A program made the position numbers and the translations under genes. The notes beneath the pieces are model-generated. The model ran no database searches. It saw only the letters and a program-made list of their open reading frames with translations, and had not been told where the DNA came from. DNA of 20,718 nt from a virus, in the IMG/VR virus record IMGVR_UViG_3300005753_000065, positions 1 to 20,718 of that record; one strand, written 5' to 3'. How positions within the stretch are numbered: the stretch's first letter is position 1; every line of letters begins with the position of its first letter. This document shows positions 5,931 through 13,696 of the stretch, piece after piece.

Positions 5931-6905
5931 ATGACAACAATTTCAAATTATCCAAATGGAATCAATGGTTTGTTGCTTCGTGGTGTACCGACGATCATAC
6001 CGCATCCAGGTCAGAGTTTTTGGGTAAGCAATGCGGACGTTTTATTGAATAATGGGAATTCGGTAGTTGGGGTTGATCAAGCTGGCGGCGGGGAATACCA
6101 AAGACCCTTTAGAACAATCGATTTTGCAATAGGACAATGTACTGCCAATCGTGGTGACGTTATTTACGTCATGCCTGGTCATGTCGAGACGATAACTGCA
6201 TCAGGTGGACTCAATTTAGATGTTGCTGGAATTACCATTATTGGTTTAGGTAGAGGGACGTTACAACCAAGAATTGACTATACCGCTACATCTAGTTCTG
6301 TTCAGATCAACTCATCGAATGTTTCGATCTGTAATGTTAATTTCCATGCTAACGTTACAAGCGTTACGTTAGGAGTTGATATTGTAGCGTCATCATCAGA
6401 CACATTAATAAAAGGGTGTTATTTTGACGTTGAAACAACAGCAACGGACGAATTTTCTATTGTTATAGATATAAAGACTGGTTGCAACAGAACAATTGTA
6501 GAAGATAATATAATTGATATGGGCTTAGGTGGTAGCAATACTGGTGTTCGTTTATCGGCTGGTATTAGTACTGGTGTTGTCATAAAAAATAACAGAATAG
6601 TAGGTGATTATTCGGCGGGTTGTATTGCCACTACATTTTCGGGGATAACTGAATTGTACATCGAAGATAATCTGTTGATGCAAGGTGGCACAGGAAACCT
6701 AAATGCTGTAGCGGTAATCAACAATAATGCAAACACAACAGGCGTTGTGAGAAATAACGATATTGTTTGTGATGTCGCGACTTTTGCATTGCAAACAGTC
6801 GCAAATGGAATGACATTTATAGGCAATCAAAGAACGGATGATATCGGGGCAGCAAAAACCTCAAACGACACGTCCGCTTCTGTAACAGTGTCAACTGATG
6901 CGTAA
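5931..6905 (+). CDS. Beta-helix virion protein, copy 2
   Basis: The 324-residue product is a paralogue of that of 4841-5779. The N-terminal block is nearly the same (MTTISNYPNG, FWVSNADVLL, RPFRTIDFAIGQCTANRGD, VMPGHVETI), while the C-terminal two thirds have diverged but keep the beta-helix pattern (NVSICNVNFHANV, TIVEDNIIDMG, GVVIKNNRIVGDY, ELYIEDNLLMQG). It ends in a Thr/Ser/Asp-rich tail (SNDTSASVTVSTDA) that copy 1 lacks. The likely role is a capsid-surface or fibre protein with a conserved attachment end and a variable outer part. The ribosome site is weak (GGAT). The gene is bracketed by the 93-bp direct repeats. Confidence 0.65.
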   Translation: MTTISNYPNGINGLLLRGVPTIIPHPGQSFWVSNADVLLNNGNSVVGVDQAGGGEYQRPFRTIDFAIGQCTANRGDVIYVMPGHVETITASGGLNLDVAGITIIGLGRGTLQPRIDYTATSSSVQINSSNVSICNVNFHANVTSVTLGVDIVASSSDTLIKGCYFDVETTATDEFSIVIDIKTGCNRTIVEDNIIDMGLGGSNTGVRLSAGISTGVVIKNNRIVGDYSAGCIATTFSGITELYIEDNLLMQGGTGNLNAVAVINNNANTTGVVRNNDIVCDVATFALQTVANGMTFIGNQRTDDIGAAKTSNDTSASVTVSTDA

Positions 6906-6911
6906 ATTGGA
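6819..6911 (+). repeat. 93-bp direct repeat, right copy
   Basis: Partner of 5828-5920, forming the true 3' end of the second beta-helix gene plus its downstream spacer. Recombination between the copies would remove the whole intervening gene and leave the minigene intact. Confidence 0.9.
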
Positions 6912-6920
6912 GAATAAAAA

Positions 6921-7445
6921 ATGTCACAACAATGGTTTTTAGATCAAGCGAGATTGGGTAATGTATATCATTCTCACAATACGACCTCCGGAGCTGTTAC
7001 TGTTCTTAGTGCAACTTGTACAGGATTGGTTATTGAAAATCCATTCGGGTCAAATCAAGATTTAATCATAGAAAGTATGTCTTTTGTTGGGTCGACGCTT
7101 TCAACTATTCGAGAGATTGGTGTGGCGGTTAACGCGACTATCGATCAAACGGGCTCGACCACTACGACTGCAGCCGTCATTCATAACGGGCGAAACACTG
7201 GGAGTAATGCTGATGTAGGTGTAGCCCAGTCGTTTAGTATTGCAACATTGCCAGCAGCACCAGTATGGTTGCGCTCAATCGGTAATGCTCGGGTAACTGG
7301 TGCGGTAGAAGGTTTAACAGCTATCAAGGCAGAGTTTGATGGTACGTTGATTGTTCCGCCTGGCGGGTTTATCTGCTTTTCAACGCTCACAGCAGCGGCA
7401 ACCGGTTTATGTTCGGCAACATGGGCCGAAGCGGATATTCTGTAA
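6921..7445 (+). CDS. Small beta-rich virion protein
   Basis: This encodes 174 residues with almost no Lys, rich in Thr, Ala, Val and Ile, suggesting a beta-sandwich. Features are SNQDLIIESMSFVGSTLSTI in the middle and EFDGTLIVPPGGFICFSTLT near the end. The same layout (NLFIGDISIGAVETVLW, then RFDGSLILGPGDAIAVEY) occurs in the product of 12156-12704, so the two are probably distant paralogues. There is no enzyme motif or membrane segment. GGAG at 6909-6912 serves the ATG. Its place among head-surface and neck genes indicates a structural role; the exact site in the virion is unknown. Confidence 0.6.
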   Translation: MSQQWFLDQARLGNVYHSHNTTSGAVTVLSATCTGLVIENPFGSNQDLIIESMSFVGSTLSTIREIGVAVNATIDQTGSTTTTAAVIHNGRNTGSNADVGVAQSFSIATLPAAPVWLRSIGNARVTGAVEGLTAIKAEFDGTLIVPPGGFICFSTLTAAATGLCSATWAEADIL

Positions 7446-7849
7446 TGGCTCACAAAATAACCGTTACCAATATTTTACCAGGGGAGCATCGTTCGCAATT
7501 TCACGTCTTTTTATTGAGTGACGGAGTATCAGGAGAATTATCCGATTATGTATTAATCGATCCTGTTGCCGATTTAGGTATCAACAGTATTGGTAGACCA
7601 GCTATCGAGATGATCACTTATAACTTTGCCGGATTCGATGCTAGAGTGGAATTCGATTCTGGATTGGTGGATGATAATATGATATGGGTGTTACCTCAAG
7701 TCGGTGATAACCATATTGATTTCAATCCTTGGGGTGGTTTAAAAGATAAGTCAGGCATTGATGGTACTGGAAATCTACAGATAACAACAACTGGATTCGG
7801 TGCTGCAGATAGCCAAGGATCAATATTGTTAATGGTGAGGCACAGCTAG
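7445..7849 (+). CDS. Conserved virion-associated protein
   Basis: This encodes 134 residues from an ATG overlapping the upstream stop (TAATG), which I prefer to the in-frame ATG at 7409 inside the previous gene. The sequence starts MAHKITVTNILPGEHRSQFH and includes VLIDPVADLG, FAGFDARVEFDSGLVDD and WGGLKDKSGIDGTGNLQI. From memory this resembles a small structural protein found near the beta-propeller gene in several podoviruses. It is beta-rich with no catalytic motif. It ends in a TAGTG overlap with the next gene, so the two are coupled and perhaps partners. Confidence 0.6.
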   Translation: MAHKITVTNILPGEHRSQFHVFLLSDGVSGELSDYVLIDPVADLGINSIGRPAIEMITYNFAGFDARVEFDSGLVDDNMIWVLPQVGDNHIDFNPWGGLKDKSGIDGTGNLQITTTGFGAADSQGSILLMVRHS

Positions 7850-9063
7850 TGGGTCGACGTTATCGGTCATTCTCTACATTTTCACCGAATGATAGTAATA
7901 CAATTTGTGATGTCACTGGCTTTAAATCAAAAATAAGTCAGGTTGTTAAGCGCTGGGAAGGTTTTATGGTTATCCCAGAAGCGTTTCATCCTAGGCAGCC
8001 TCAAGATTTTCCCGTTATACCTGTAACTCAGCAAATATTCCCTTCAAGGGTAGAACCTAATATAGAAAGTGTTACGACTTGTTATGACCCTCCTATAATT
8101 TGGTCAAAAAAGGACGACGTTACAGGCGATCTATACAGCGTTTGCGAAAACAATGGATTATGGGTAACGGTTGGCGATGGTGGTCTAATCTATACGTCTA
8201 ACGATGCGGGCGAATCATGGGAGCAGCAAACATCAGGCATATTAAACGATTTAAGATCCATAAAATACTGGAATGGTAATTGGTATATTGCATCAATGAA
8301 TATTGGTGGTGCCGCACCACCAATATTGAAATCGGCTGATGCTGTAATATGGGTAGACCTTGGCGTTACGTTTACAAACGAAAGCTACGTAGATATAGCT
8401 GTAAATGATACAAATTTACTTATAGTCGGCTGGGATAATGAAACGTCGTATTACTTACAGACTTCTGATGGGATAAGTTTTAATCAATATGTGTGGGCGA
8501 ATGAAAACAATTTACGTGGCTATGGAATTGCCTGGAATTCTCTAGATAGTAATTGGGGGGTTGTTGGTGGCGGTGGGTTTTCAGATTTATTAGGCCCGAT
8601 ATTTTCCCTTGTCGACGAAGCGTTTAATTGGACAGAAGGAAGCGTAACCGGTGCAACAGATGCGTTATGGAGCATTGACCATGATGGTACTAACTGGATA
8701 GTTGCCACAAAACCAACACAGATATACACCTCTTTAGATGGCCTAACTTGGACTTTGCAAACTAATCAAAGTATGGGAAGCGATAGCCCTTGGAAATTGA
8801 GTCATAATAATGTAACCGGATGCAATTCGGTCACTATTTTGCTTTGTGGTGGCGATACGCTTGGAAAAATAATAATGTCAAATGATCATGGCGTAACCTG
8901 GACACAAAGTTATATCTCTGATACTACGGTTACAAATATGAGCGAAGCACATTATGCACAAGGTATTTGGATGGCGGTTGGCTATAACGGAAGGGTAATT
9001 GTTGGAATTGCTGATGCTTCCGTATTGAATTCAACTATAGCAGAAATAGTCGGAGTAATTTAG
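7849..9063 (+). CDS. Virion protein with Asp-box beta-propeller
   Basis: The 404-residue product begins at a GTG overlapping the upstream stop. Residues 1-75 form a separate N-terminal module (GFKSKISQVVKRWEGFMVIP, then RQPQDFPVIPV) like conserved starts of other podovirus structural proteins, probably the attachment end. Residues ~85-390 are a beta-propeller with Asp-box (BNR) motifs: SNDAGESW at 117-124, TSDGISF at 205-211, TSLDGLTW at 294-301 and SNDHGVTW at 344-351. Blades carry WVTVGDGG, NWIVATKP and WMAVGYNG. Asp-box propellers occur in sialidases and sugar-binding proteins, but the sialidase Arg triad is not evident, so binding is likelier than hydrolysis. It could be a side appendage that recognises host glycans. 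Confidence 0.7.
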   Translation: MGRRYRSFSTFSPNDSNTICDVTGFKSKISQVVKRWEGFMVIPEAFHPRQPQDFPVIPVTQQIFPSRVEPNIESVTTCYDPPIIWSKKDDVTGDLYSVCENNGLWVTVGDGGLIYTSNDAGESWEQQTSGILNDLRSIKYWNGNWYIASMNIGGAAPPILKSADAVIWVDLGVTFTNESYVDIAVNDTNLLIVGWDNETSYYLQTSDGISFNQYVWANENNLRGYGIAWNSLDSNWGVVGGGGFSDLLGPIFSLVDEAFNWTEGSVTGATDALWSIDHDGTNWIVATKPTQIYTSLDGLTWTLQTNQSMGSDSPWKLSHNNVTGCNSVTILLCGGDTLGKIIMSNDHGVTWTQSYISDTTVTNMSEAHYAQGIWMAVGYNGRVIVGIADASVLNSTIAEIVGVI

Positions 9064-9071
9064 GAGATATT

Positions 9072-10040
9072 ATGGCTGGGTCAGGTATTTACGTACTAAG
9101 TAAAACCTTAAATGAGGTAGCGGCAGAGGCTTTTGATATTTTACAGATCGGTGCCGACGGTGAAACATTGGGCGGTGATATGCTTGGTCGTGCAAAAATA
9201 TCATTAAATTTAATGCTGAAAGAATGGCAAACGCAAGGAATGCATTTATGGTCGGAAACAGAAGGCACGCTATTTTTAACCGTAGGTCAAGAGAAATACG
9301 ACTTCCGTAAAACCTCTACTCATATTGCCAACACGTGGTACGAAACAACAACAACGGCGGCGACCTCTGCCAGCGCAACGTCAATACTAGTTACAAGAAT
9401 TGCAAACATTAAAGACGGTGACGTAATAGGAATTATACAGAATGACAACAATCTATTTTGGACTACTGTTAACGGTACTCCTAGCGGTCTCACAGTTCAG
9501 CTTGATGATTCAATTACACTAGCATCTGTCAGTGGTGCGCATATCTATAATTATCGTCCAGGTACTTCAACATCTCCCGAGTTAATCCCTGTATCCAGAG
9601 TGTTAAATGTTCGGCGGCGAGAGTTAACCGATTATGAAATACCTATCGTGTTTACTTCTAGACAGGATTATTTTGACCTTCCGAATAAAGAGCAGATAGG
9701 AACGCCTATCCAGGCCTACTATTCCAGGCAAGACATAGCCGGTGAAACATCTGGAATAATGTATTTGTGGAACTCGCCTAGTTCGTCTGTGCCAGTCATT
9801 AATTTCACTTATGAACGTAAATTAGAAATATTAATCAATAATGATGATACTGTCGATGTTCCTGATTACGCACTTGATGCGTTGATTTATTGTCTTGCGT
9901 TGCGGTTGGTTCAAAAATTTGGAACTAGCAAAGAACTTGCGTTGTGGATTAAGGCAGACGCCAATAGATTGAAAAATGACATGCTTTCTTATGATTCGAC
10001 TTTATATCCGGTTAGGATGAAAATGAAAAGATATGGCTAA
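9072..10040 (+). CDS. Head-to-tail adaptor, P22 gp4-like tail accessory factor
   Basis: The product has 322 residues; P22 gp4 has 166. The N-terminal helices (TLNEVAAEAFDILQIGADGE, then RAKISLNLMLKEWQTQGMHL, residues 11-60) and the C-terminal helices (VPDYALDALIYCLALRLVQK onward, ~262-322) match the two halves of gp4. Those halves read LVRAALRKLGV...LEAMMAEW and PDYALEATAKII. Between them sits an extra beta-rich block of ~200 residues. gp4-type proteins form the first ring below the portal and hold packaged DNA. Position directly before the gp10-like gene, as in P22, supports this. GGAG at 9063-9066 supports the start, and the end overlaps the next gene by 8 bases. Confidence 0.7.
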   Translation: MAGSGIYVLSKTLNEVAAEAFDILQIGADGETLGGDMLGRAKISLNLMLKEWQTQGMHLWSETEGTLFLTVGQEKYDFRKTSTHIANTWYETTTTAATSASATSILVTRIANIKDGDVIGIIQNDNNLFWTTVNGTPSGLTVQLDDSITLASVSGAHIYNYRPGTSTSPELIPVSRVLNVRRRELTDYEIPIVFTSRQDYFDLPNKEQIGTPIQAYYSRQDIAGETSGIMYLWNSPSSSVPVINFTYERKLEILINNDDTVDVPDYALDALIYCLALRLVQKFGTSKELALWIKADANRLKNDMLSYDSTLYPVRMKMKRYG

Positions 10041-11451
10041 ATTTTTATTAAGCGGTCGAGAAAGTGATTACGATTCTAAAAAGAATCGAGGCCGGTCTAT
10101 CAATATCATTAATGAAGGAAATGGAAAAGAATTTATCAGCGCACGTCGTACCGACGGATTAACGTTGTTTGCGACATTACCGGCGGGGCCAGTGCGTTCC
10201 GATCTTTTGGTTAACGATGGTTTTGTCTACGTTGTATCAGCGGGAACATTATACAGGGTTAATATACTTGGAAATGTAGAAACTCTTGGAGCTGTCGGTG
10301 GCGTAGGTCGTGCCAAATTGGCGGCTAATGCGTTTCCAGGCGATTCACAGATAATGGTTTTAAATGGTTCCGGTGCTGGTTACATTTACACTAATACTAA
10401 TGGTTTGGTAAAAATAACAGATTTTGATTTCAACTTAAGTTCGTCGGTTACAGTATTAAATGAGAGATTTTGGTTGTCAAAGGATAATAGTAACGAGTTT
10501 TTCGGGTCTTTATTGTCAGATGGCAATCAGTATAATCTTAATTCTGCCGCTAGCGCCGAAGAATCGCCCGATAATGTTGTCGCTGTAATAGCAAAAAAAT
10601 CCGCATTGTGGGTGCTTGGTATTAATACTACTGAGTATTGGCAAACTACTACAGACCCTGATTTACCATTACGGGCTGTTAGAGGTGGGTCTAAAGAGTG
10701 GGGGATTATTGCTAAGGATTCGTTAGCAGAAGTTAATGATAACTTTGCATTTTTAGCAAGTGATCGAACCGTTAGGTTGATGCGTAACAACCAGTTAACA
10801 AAAATATCTAACCTTGAATTTGAATTGAAAATTAAAGGGAATGGCACGACAGCTTTTCCAGGTTTTACGACTATCTCGGATGCTTATGGGTTTTTCGTGG
10901 ATGGGCCGATACATTCAATTTATTACATTACGTTTCCGACAGAGGGTTATACTTGGGGGTACGATATAAACTCAGGGTTATCGCATACCAGAGAATCGGA
11001 AACCCTTGGGTATTGGCGTGCTAATGGCGCGGTAAAACTTAACGAAAAAATAATATGTGGCGATACTCAAAGCGGTATTTTATGGCAGTTAGACCCTGCC
11101 AATAAAACTGAAAACGGTGCAATTATGCGCGCTACTCTTATCACTCCTACTGTATCTTACGAGAAAAACGTAACCATTCCATTGATTGAAATTGATATGG
11201 AAGTGGCGCAAAACGACGATCCGACTATTAATCCAAAGATGATCGTATCTTATACAAAAGACGGCGGAAACACCTATACTAATAAAGGTCATGTTGATCT
11301 AGGTAATTTTGGTGATCATAGAAAGCGAGTACCTTTACGCAGTTTTGGAAGGTTAGTCCGTCATAAAGATTTTGGTATCAAGTTAGAGATAACGGACGCC
11401 GTTGGTGTTAGGTTTTATGGTGCACATATCTATCCTAGGATGGGCATGTAA
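10033..11451 (+). CDS. Packaged DNA stabilisation protein, P22 gp10-like
   Basis: This encodes 472 residues, the same length as P22 gp10. Repeating strand blocks (LLVNDGFVYVVSAGTLYRVN, FFGSLLSDGNQYNLNSAASA, ALWVLGINTTEYWQTT, NFAFLASDRTVRLMRNNQ) give a beta-propeller-like body. GYFGFVDG-type and tail elements (ISDAYGFFVDG, YYITFPTEGYTWGYD, then VGVRFYGAHIYPRMGM) match the gp10/tail-hub family. The C-terminal ~110 residues form a second beta domain. gp10 assembles below gp4 and forms the hub that binds tailspikes and the needle. The start overlaps the previous gene, and the stop overlaps the next start (TAATG), so the tail-plug genes are translated as a unit. Confidence 0.8.
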   Translation: MAKFLLSGRESDYDSKKNRGRSINIINEGNGKEFISARRTDGLTLFATLPAGPVRSDLLVNDGFVYVVSAGTLYRVNILGNVETLGAVGGVGRAKLAANAFPGDSQIMVLNGSGAGYIYTNTNGLVKITDFDFNLSSSVTVLNERFWLSKDNSNEFFGSLLSDGNQYNLNSAASAEESPDNVVAVIAKKSALWVLGINTTEYWQTTTDPDLPLRAVRGGSKEWGIIAKDSLAEVNDNFAFLASDRTVRLMRNNQLTKISNLEFELKIKGNGTTAFPGFTTISDAYGFFVDGPIHSIYYITFPTEGYTWGYDINSGLSHTRESETLGYWRANGAVKLNEKIICGDTQSGILWQLDPANKTENGAIMRATLITPTVSYEKNVTIPLIEIDMEVAQNDDPTINPKMIVSYTKDGGNTYTNKGHVDLGNFGDHRKRVPLRSFGRLVRHKDFGIKLEITDAVGVRFYGAHIYPRMGM

Positions 11452-12020
11452 TGGCGACTCAATTAGATGCCAATATGGCTTTGATGGAGGTTGATCCGAG
11501 CACTAAAGAGATTAAAGCCACTCCGTATTTTGAAGATTATCTCTATAATTTGGTGTTATCCACTGGTAGTAATAGTGCTACGATAATAACGCAAAGCGAA
11601 ACGTCAGCTTTGAGTGCCGATAAGTTTCCGATGTTAACGGGCCTGGTCATGAAGTTGTTGAGACAGGTTGATAGTCTTGTTAATGCTGTCGATAATACAA
11701 TTGAAAATGCTAAAATAAGACAGTTAGAAATAGACACGATGAGTTTTGTTGGTAAGGTTAAAATTATAGATTATACCTCAATCAATAAAGACTGGATTGA
11801 GGCAAGAAATAAAATAACTATTAAGCTGCCTAGTAATCCGTTGGTAAATGATCAGGTTATTATTTCTAATGGTGATAATAGTTTGATTCGAATTTTAGGT
11901 AATGGCAATAATATTAAGTACACGACTACCGACACATCTATAAATATTAGAAATCAGGGGACAAGCTTACATTTTCAATTATTCGATTATCAGGGTACAC
12001 AGTATTGGCGGGTTAGATGA
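11451..12020 (+). CDS. Possible tail needle or tail-tip protein
   Basis: This encodes 189 residues. Residues ~60-95 (FPMLTGLVMKLLRQVDSLVN...IRQLEI) have heptad-spaced hydrophobics suited to a coiled coil. Residues ~100-189 form a beta domain with ITIKLPSNPLVNDQVIISNG and IRILGNGNNIKYTTTDTSIN, ending LFDYQGTQYWRVR, a pattern common at the end of trimeric tail proteins. In P22 the gene after gp10 is gp26, the trimeric coiled-coil needle that plugs the tail (233 residues). Synteny plus coil plus tip domain make a short needle the best guess; a fibre chaperone or another tail-tip protein is the alternative. Translation is coupled by TAATG. Confidence 0.5.
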   Translation: MATQLDANMALMEVDPSTKEIKATPYFEDYLYNLVLSTGSNSATIITQSETSALSADKFPMLTGLVMKLLRQVDSLVNAVDNTIENAKIRQLEIDTMSFVGKVKIIDYTSINKDWIEARNKITIKLPSNPLVNDQVIISNGDNSLIRILGNGNNIKYTTTDTSINIRNQGTSLHFQLFDYQGTQYWRVR

Positions 12021-12169
12021 GTATCGAGGCGGATAACGTAGAAAACGAATTAACAACAGAAGAATTATTGAAATTGATACTCATTGAGTTAAAAATTTCT
12101 AACGAATATAACGCTAGAATGCATGAAGAAAAAATAACACACGAGGATATTGATAATGAGCACTATTGA
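12017..12169 (+). CDS. Small acidic protein, 50 residues
   Basis: The frame starts with an ATGA overlap on the previous stop and ends 14 bases inside the next gene. The product MSIEADNVENELTTEELLKL... is strongly acidic and mostly helical: ELLKLILIELKISNEYNARM is an amphipathic helix, then KITHEDIDNEHY. Similar short ORFs with an EELL.LILIELK helix are common between podovirus tail genes, and I know no assigned function. The tight overlaps on both sides favour a real gene. It could be a small assembly partner of a neighbouring tail protein. Confidence 0.6.
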   Translation: MSIEADNVENELTTEELLKLILIELKISNEYNARMHEEKITHEDIDNEHY

Positions 12170-12704
12170 TGATGGCGGAGGGAAAAACGGAAAAGCAACA
12201 GTATCGACAACGCAACGGTTAGATGTTTCAGCCAGGGTTGCGTCTAGACCATTATATGCAGCTAGGGATGGTGGACTTTCATTCTCGGCGATATATCATG
12301 GTACTGCGGCTGCAGGTGATTACGTAGCATATCTAAAAAACACATCAAGCTCGAAAAATCTATTTATCGGAGATATTTCGATAGGTGCTGTCGAAACCGT
12401 TTTATGGAAAATGTTTTTTGTTACTGGAACCGCTGCGGCTGGTGAGTCAGTCACACCAACACCAACAAACAGATCAAAATCAATTCCAGCGGAAGCTACT
12501 GCAATGGCTGGTGATACGGCAATAACAGGTTTAACCGCTGATGGTGAATTTAGCACTATTAGAAGTGCTGCGACAAATAATGCAGAAGAAAGATTTGACG
12601 GTAGTTTGATACTTGGGCCTGGGGATGCTATAGCCGTTGAGTATGATACAGGTACAACAGGAATTTTTGAGGTAGATATTAATTTTCATTATGAATCTCT
12701 TTAA
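12156..12704 (+). CDS. Small beta-rich virion protein, paralogue of the 6921 gene product
   Basis: This encodes 182 residues from ATG 12156. I prefer it to TTG 12150 because GAGGAT at 12143-12148 spaces correctly. Residues 1-30 (DDGGGKNGKATVSTTQRLDV) are Gly/Lys-rich. The body has AIYHGTAAAGDYVAYLKNTS, NLFIGDISIGAVETVLWKMF and a closing RFDGSLILGPGDAIAVEYDT, matching the layout of the 6921-7445 product. The N-terminal KDG/DGGGK(N)G(R)A element also recurs in the next gene (LKDGSGKNRAAAITVDQEV), suggesting a shared attachment end. It is probably a minor tail or head appendage protein; no enzyme motif is seen. Confidence 0.6.
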   Translation: MSTIDDGGGKNGKATVSTTQRLDVSARVASRPLYAARDGGLSFSAIYHGTAAAGDYVAYLKNTSSSKNLFIGDISIGAVETVLWKMFFVTGTAAAGESVTPTPTNRSKSIPAEATAMAGDTAITGLTADGEFSTIRSAATNNAEERFDGSLILGPGDAIAVEYDTGTTGIFEVDINFHYESL

Positions 12705-12709
12705 TTGTT

Positions 12710-13336
12710 GTGTTATTTTTTAGATTAAAAGATGGATCTGGAAAAAATAGAGCGGCTGCGATAACAGTAGACCAGGAAGTTTGCACAATAACAGCACCCT
12801 ATCCACCGTTAGCAGAGCAAAAGGTTATACCATTTAGGCAATATTTGACGGATGACGGCCTATCTGGTGGGACTAAAGATATGGGGGTCGATGGGTCGGT
12901 CAATGTCGTGGATTATTACATACCATCAGAACCAGAAAATGATAGGTATATAACAACATTAAATTTTATTATTGGGTACGGAACATCTGGGCAACCTAAC
13001 GAGTGGGCGGATGGAGCGGCTTTAACAAATGGAAATAGATTATTTTACACATCAAGACATGGTGAGAAAGACATACACGATGGGATAAAAACAAACCAAG
13101 ATTTTTTTAGATTAAGTTTTTCGCCAATCCCCACAGGTTGGGAGGTAAGGCACATTAATGCAAACAATGATTATGGATATTTTATAACATTGGATTTAAC
13201 AAAATTAGGGCTACCATTTGGGGTTAAGTTAGACAGAGGATCGTCGCAAAAATTAACTATGCAAATACGAGATAATGCCGGAATTGATGCGGATTCTTTT
13301 GATTGTATAGCTTATGGCTTTGACAGATTCGAGTGA
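12710..13336 (+). CDS. Virion-type protein of unknown function
   Basis: This encodes 208 residues from GTG 12710, 5 bases after the preceding stop. No Shine-Dalgarno is visible, so translation probably depends on coupling. MLFFRLKDGSGKNRAAAITV resembles the start of the upstream protein. Strands follow (DRYITTLNFIIGYGTSGQPN, NGNRLFYTSRHGEK, DYGYFITLDLTKLGLPFGVK), suggesting a jelly-roll-like beta sandwich. It has no membrane segment or catalytic set. Lying between tail genes it is probably a small tail or decoration component; I do not recognise a named family. Confidence 0.6.
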   Translation: MLFFRLKDGSGKNRAAAITVDQEVCTITAPYPPLAEQKVIPFRQYLTDDGLSGGTKDMGVDGSVNVVDYYIPSEPENDRYITTLNFIIGYGTSGQPNEWADGAALTNGNRLFYTSRHGEKDIHDGIKTNQDFFRLSFSPIPTGWEVRHINANNDYGYFITLDLTKLGLPFGVKLDRGSSQKLTMQIRDNAGIDADSFDCIAYGFDRFE

Positions 13337-13342
13337 GGTTTT

Positions 13343-13696
13343 ATGTCAGTAAAGTATATTGATGTAGTACAAGAACAGGTTACGGTGGCTAATGTAACGA
13401 TGTACACGGCACCGATATCATCCAGCTTTGAGAGTGCTCATATTATATTTTGTAATTGCACCAACGAAGGTATTGTTGATACTGAACTGACTATTAATAT
13501 CGTTCAGCAAGGTGGTTCTGTTTCGGTAACAAATCAGTATTTTCCTCCAAAAGTTATATTTGCTGGGCGGACTGATCCGTTAACACCACTTGTTGGAGTT
13601 ACGTTAAAGGCCGGAGATTTTATCAGCAGTATTGGCGAGTTTGTGAGTAACTTAAATTTAAAGATAACGGTTAAGGAAATATATTCAGATGCGTAA
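13343..13696 (+). CDS. Small beta-sandwich virion protein
   Basis: The 117-residue protein has the pattern VTMYTAPISSSFESAHIIFC, LTINIVQQGGS, then PLVGVTLKAGDFISSIGEFV and LKITVKEIYSDA. From memory this is a widespread small phage structural protein with the layout v..YTaPa...a.v......N.......v.i.l...g.....l....L..GD.i.......v.v...gvE. It usually lies beside tail or decoration genes. The ATG is preceded by GTGAGG at 13334-13339. The last 8 bases overlap the sulfotransferase-like gene. Location in the virion is inferred, not shown. Confidence 0.6.
   Translation: MSVKYIDVVQEQVTVANVTMYTAPISSSFESAHIIFCNCTNEGIVDTELTINIVQQGGSVSVTNQYFPPKVIFAGRTDPLTPLVGVTLKAGDFISSIGEFVSNLNLKITVKEIYSDA

Noticed and set aside
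5828-6911. Diversity-generating retroelement with template and variable repeats
   Set aside because: The two differences between the repeats are T/C and T/G at third codon positions, not the adenine-directed pattern, and no reverse transcriptase is present in the window.
7409-7447. Upstream ATG at 7409 for the 7445 gene
   Set aside because: The extra 12 residues lie within the previous coding end and lack a ribosome site; the TAATG-coupled ATG at 7445 gives the expected MAHKITV start.
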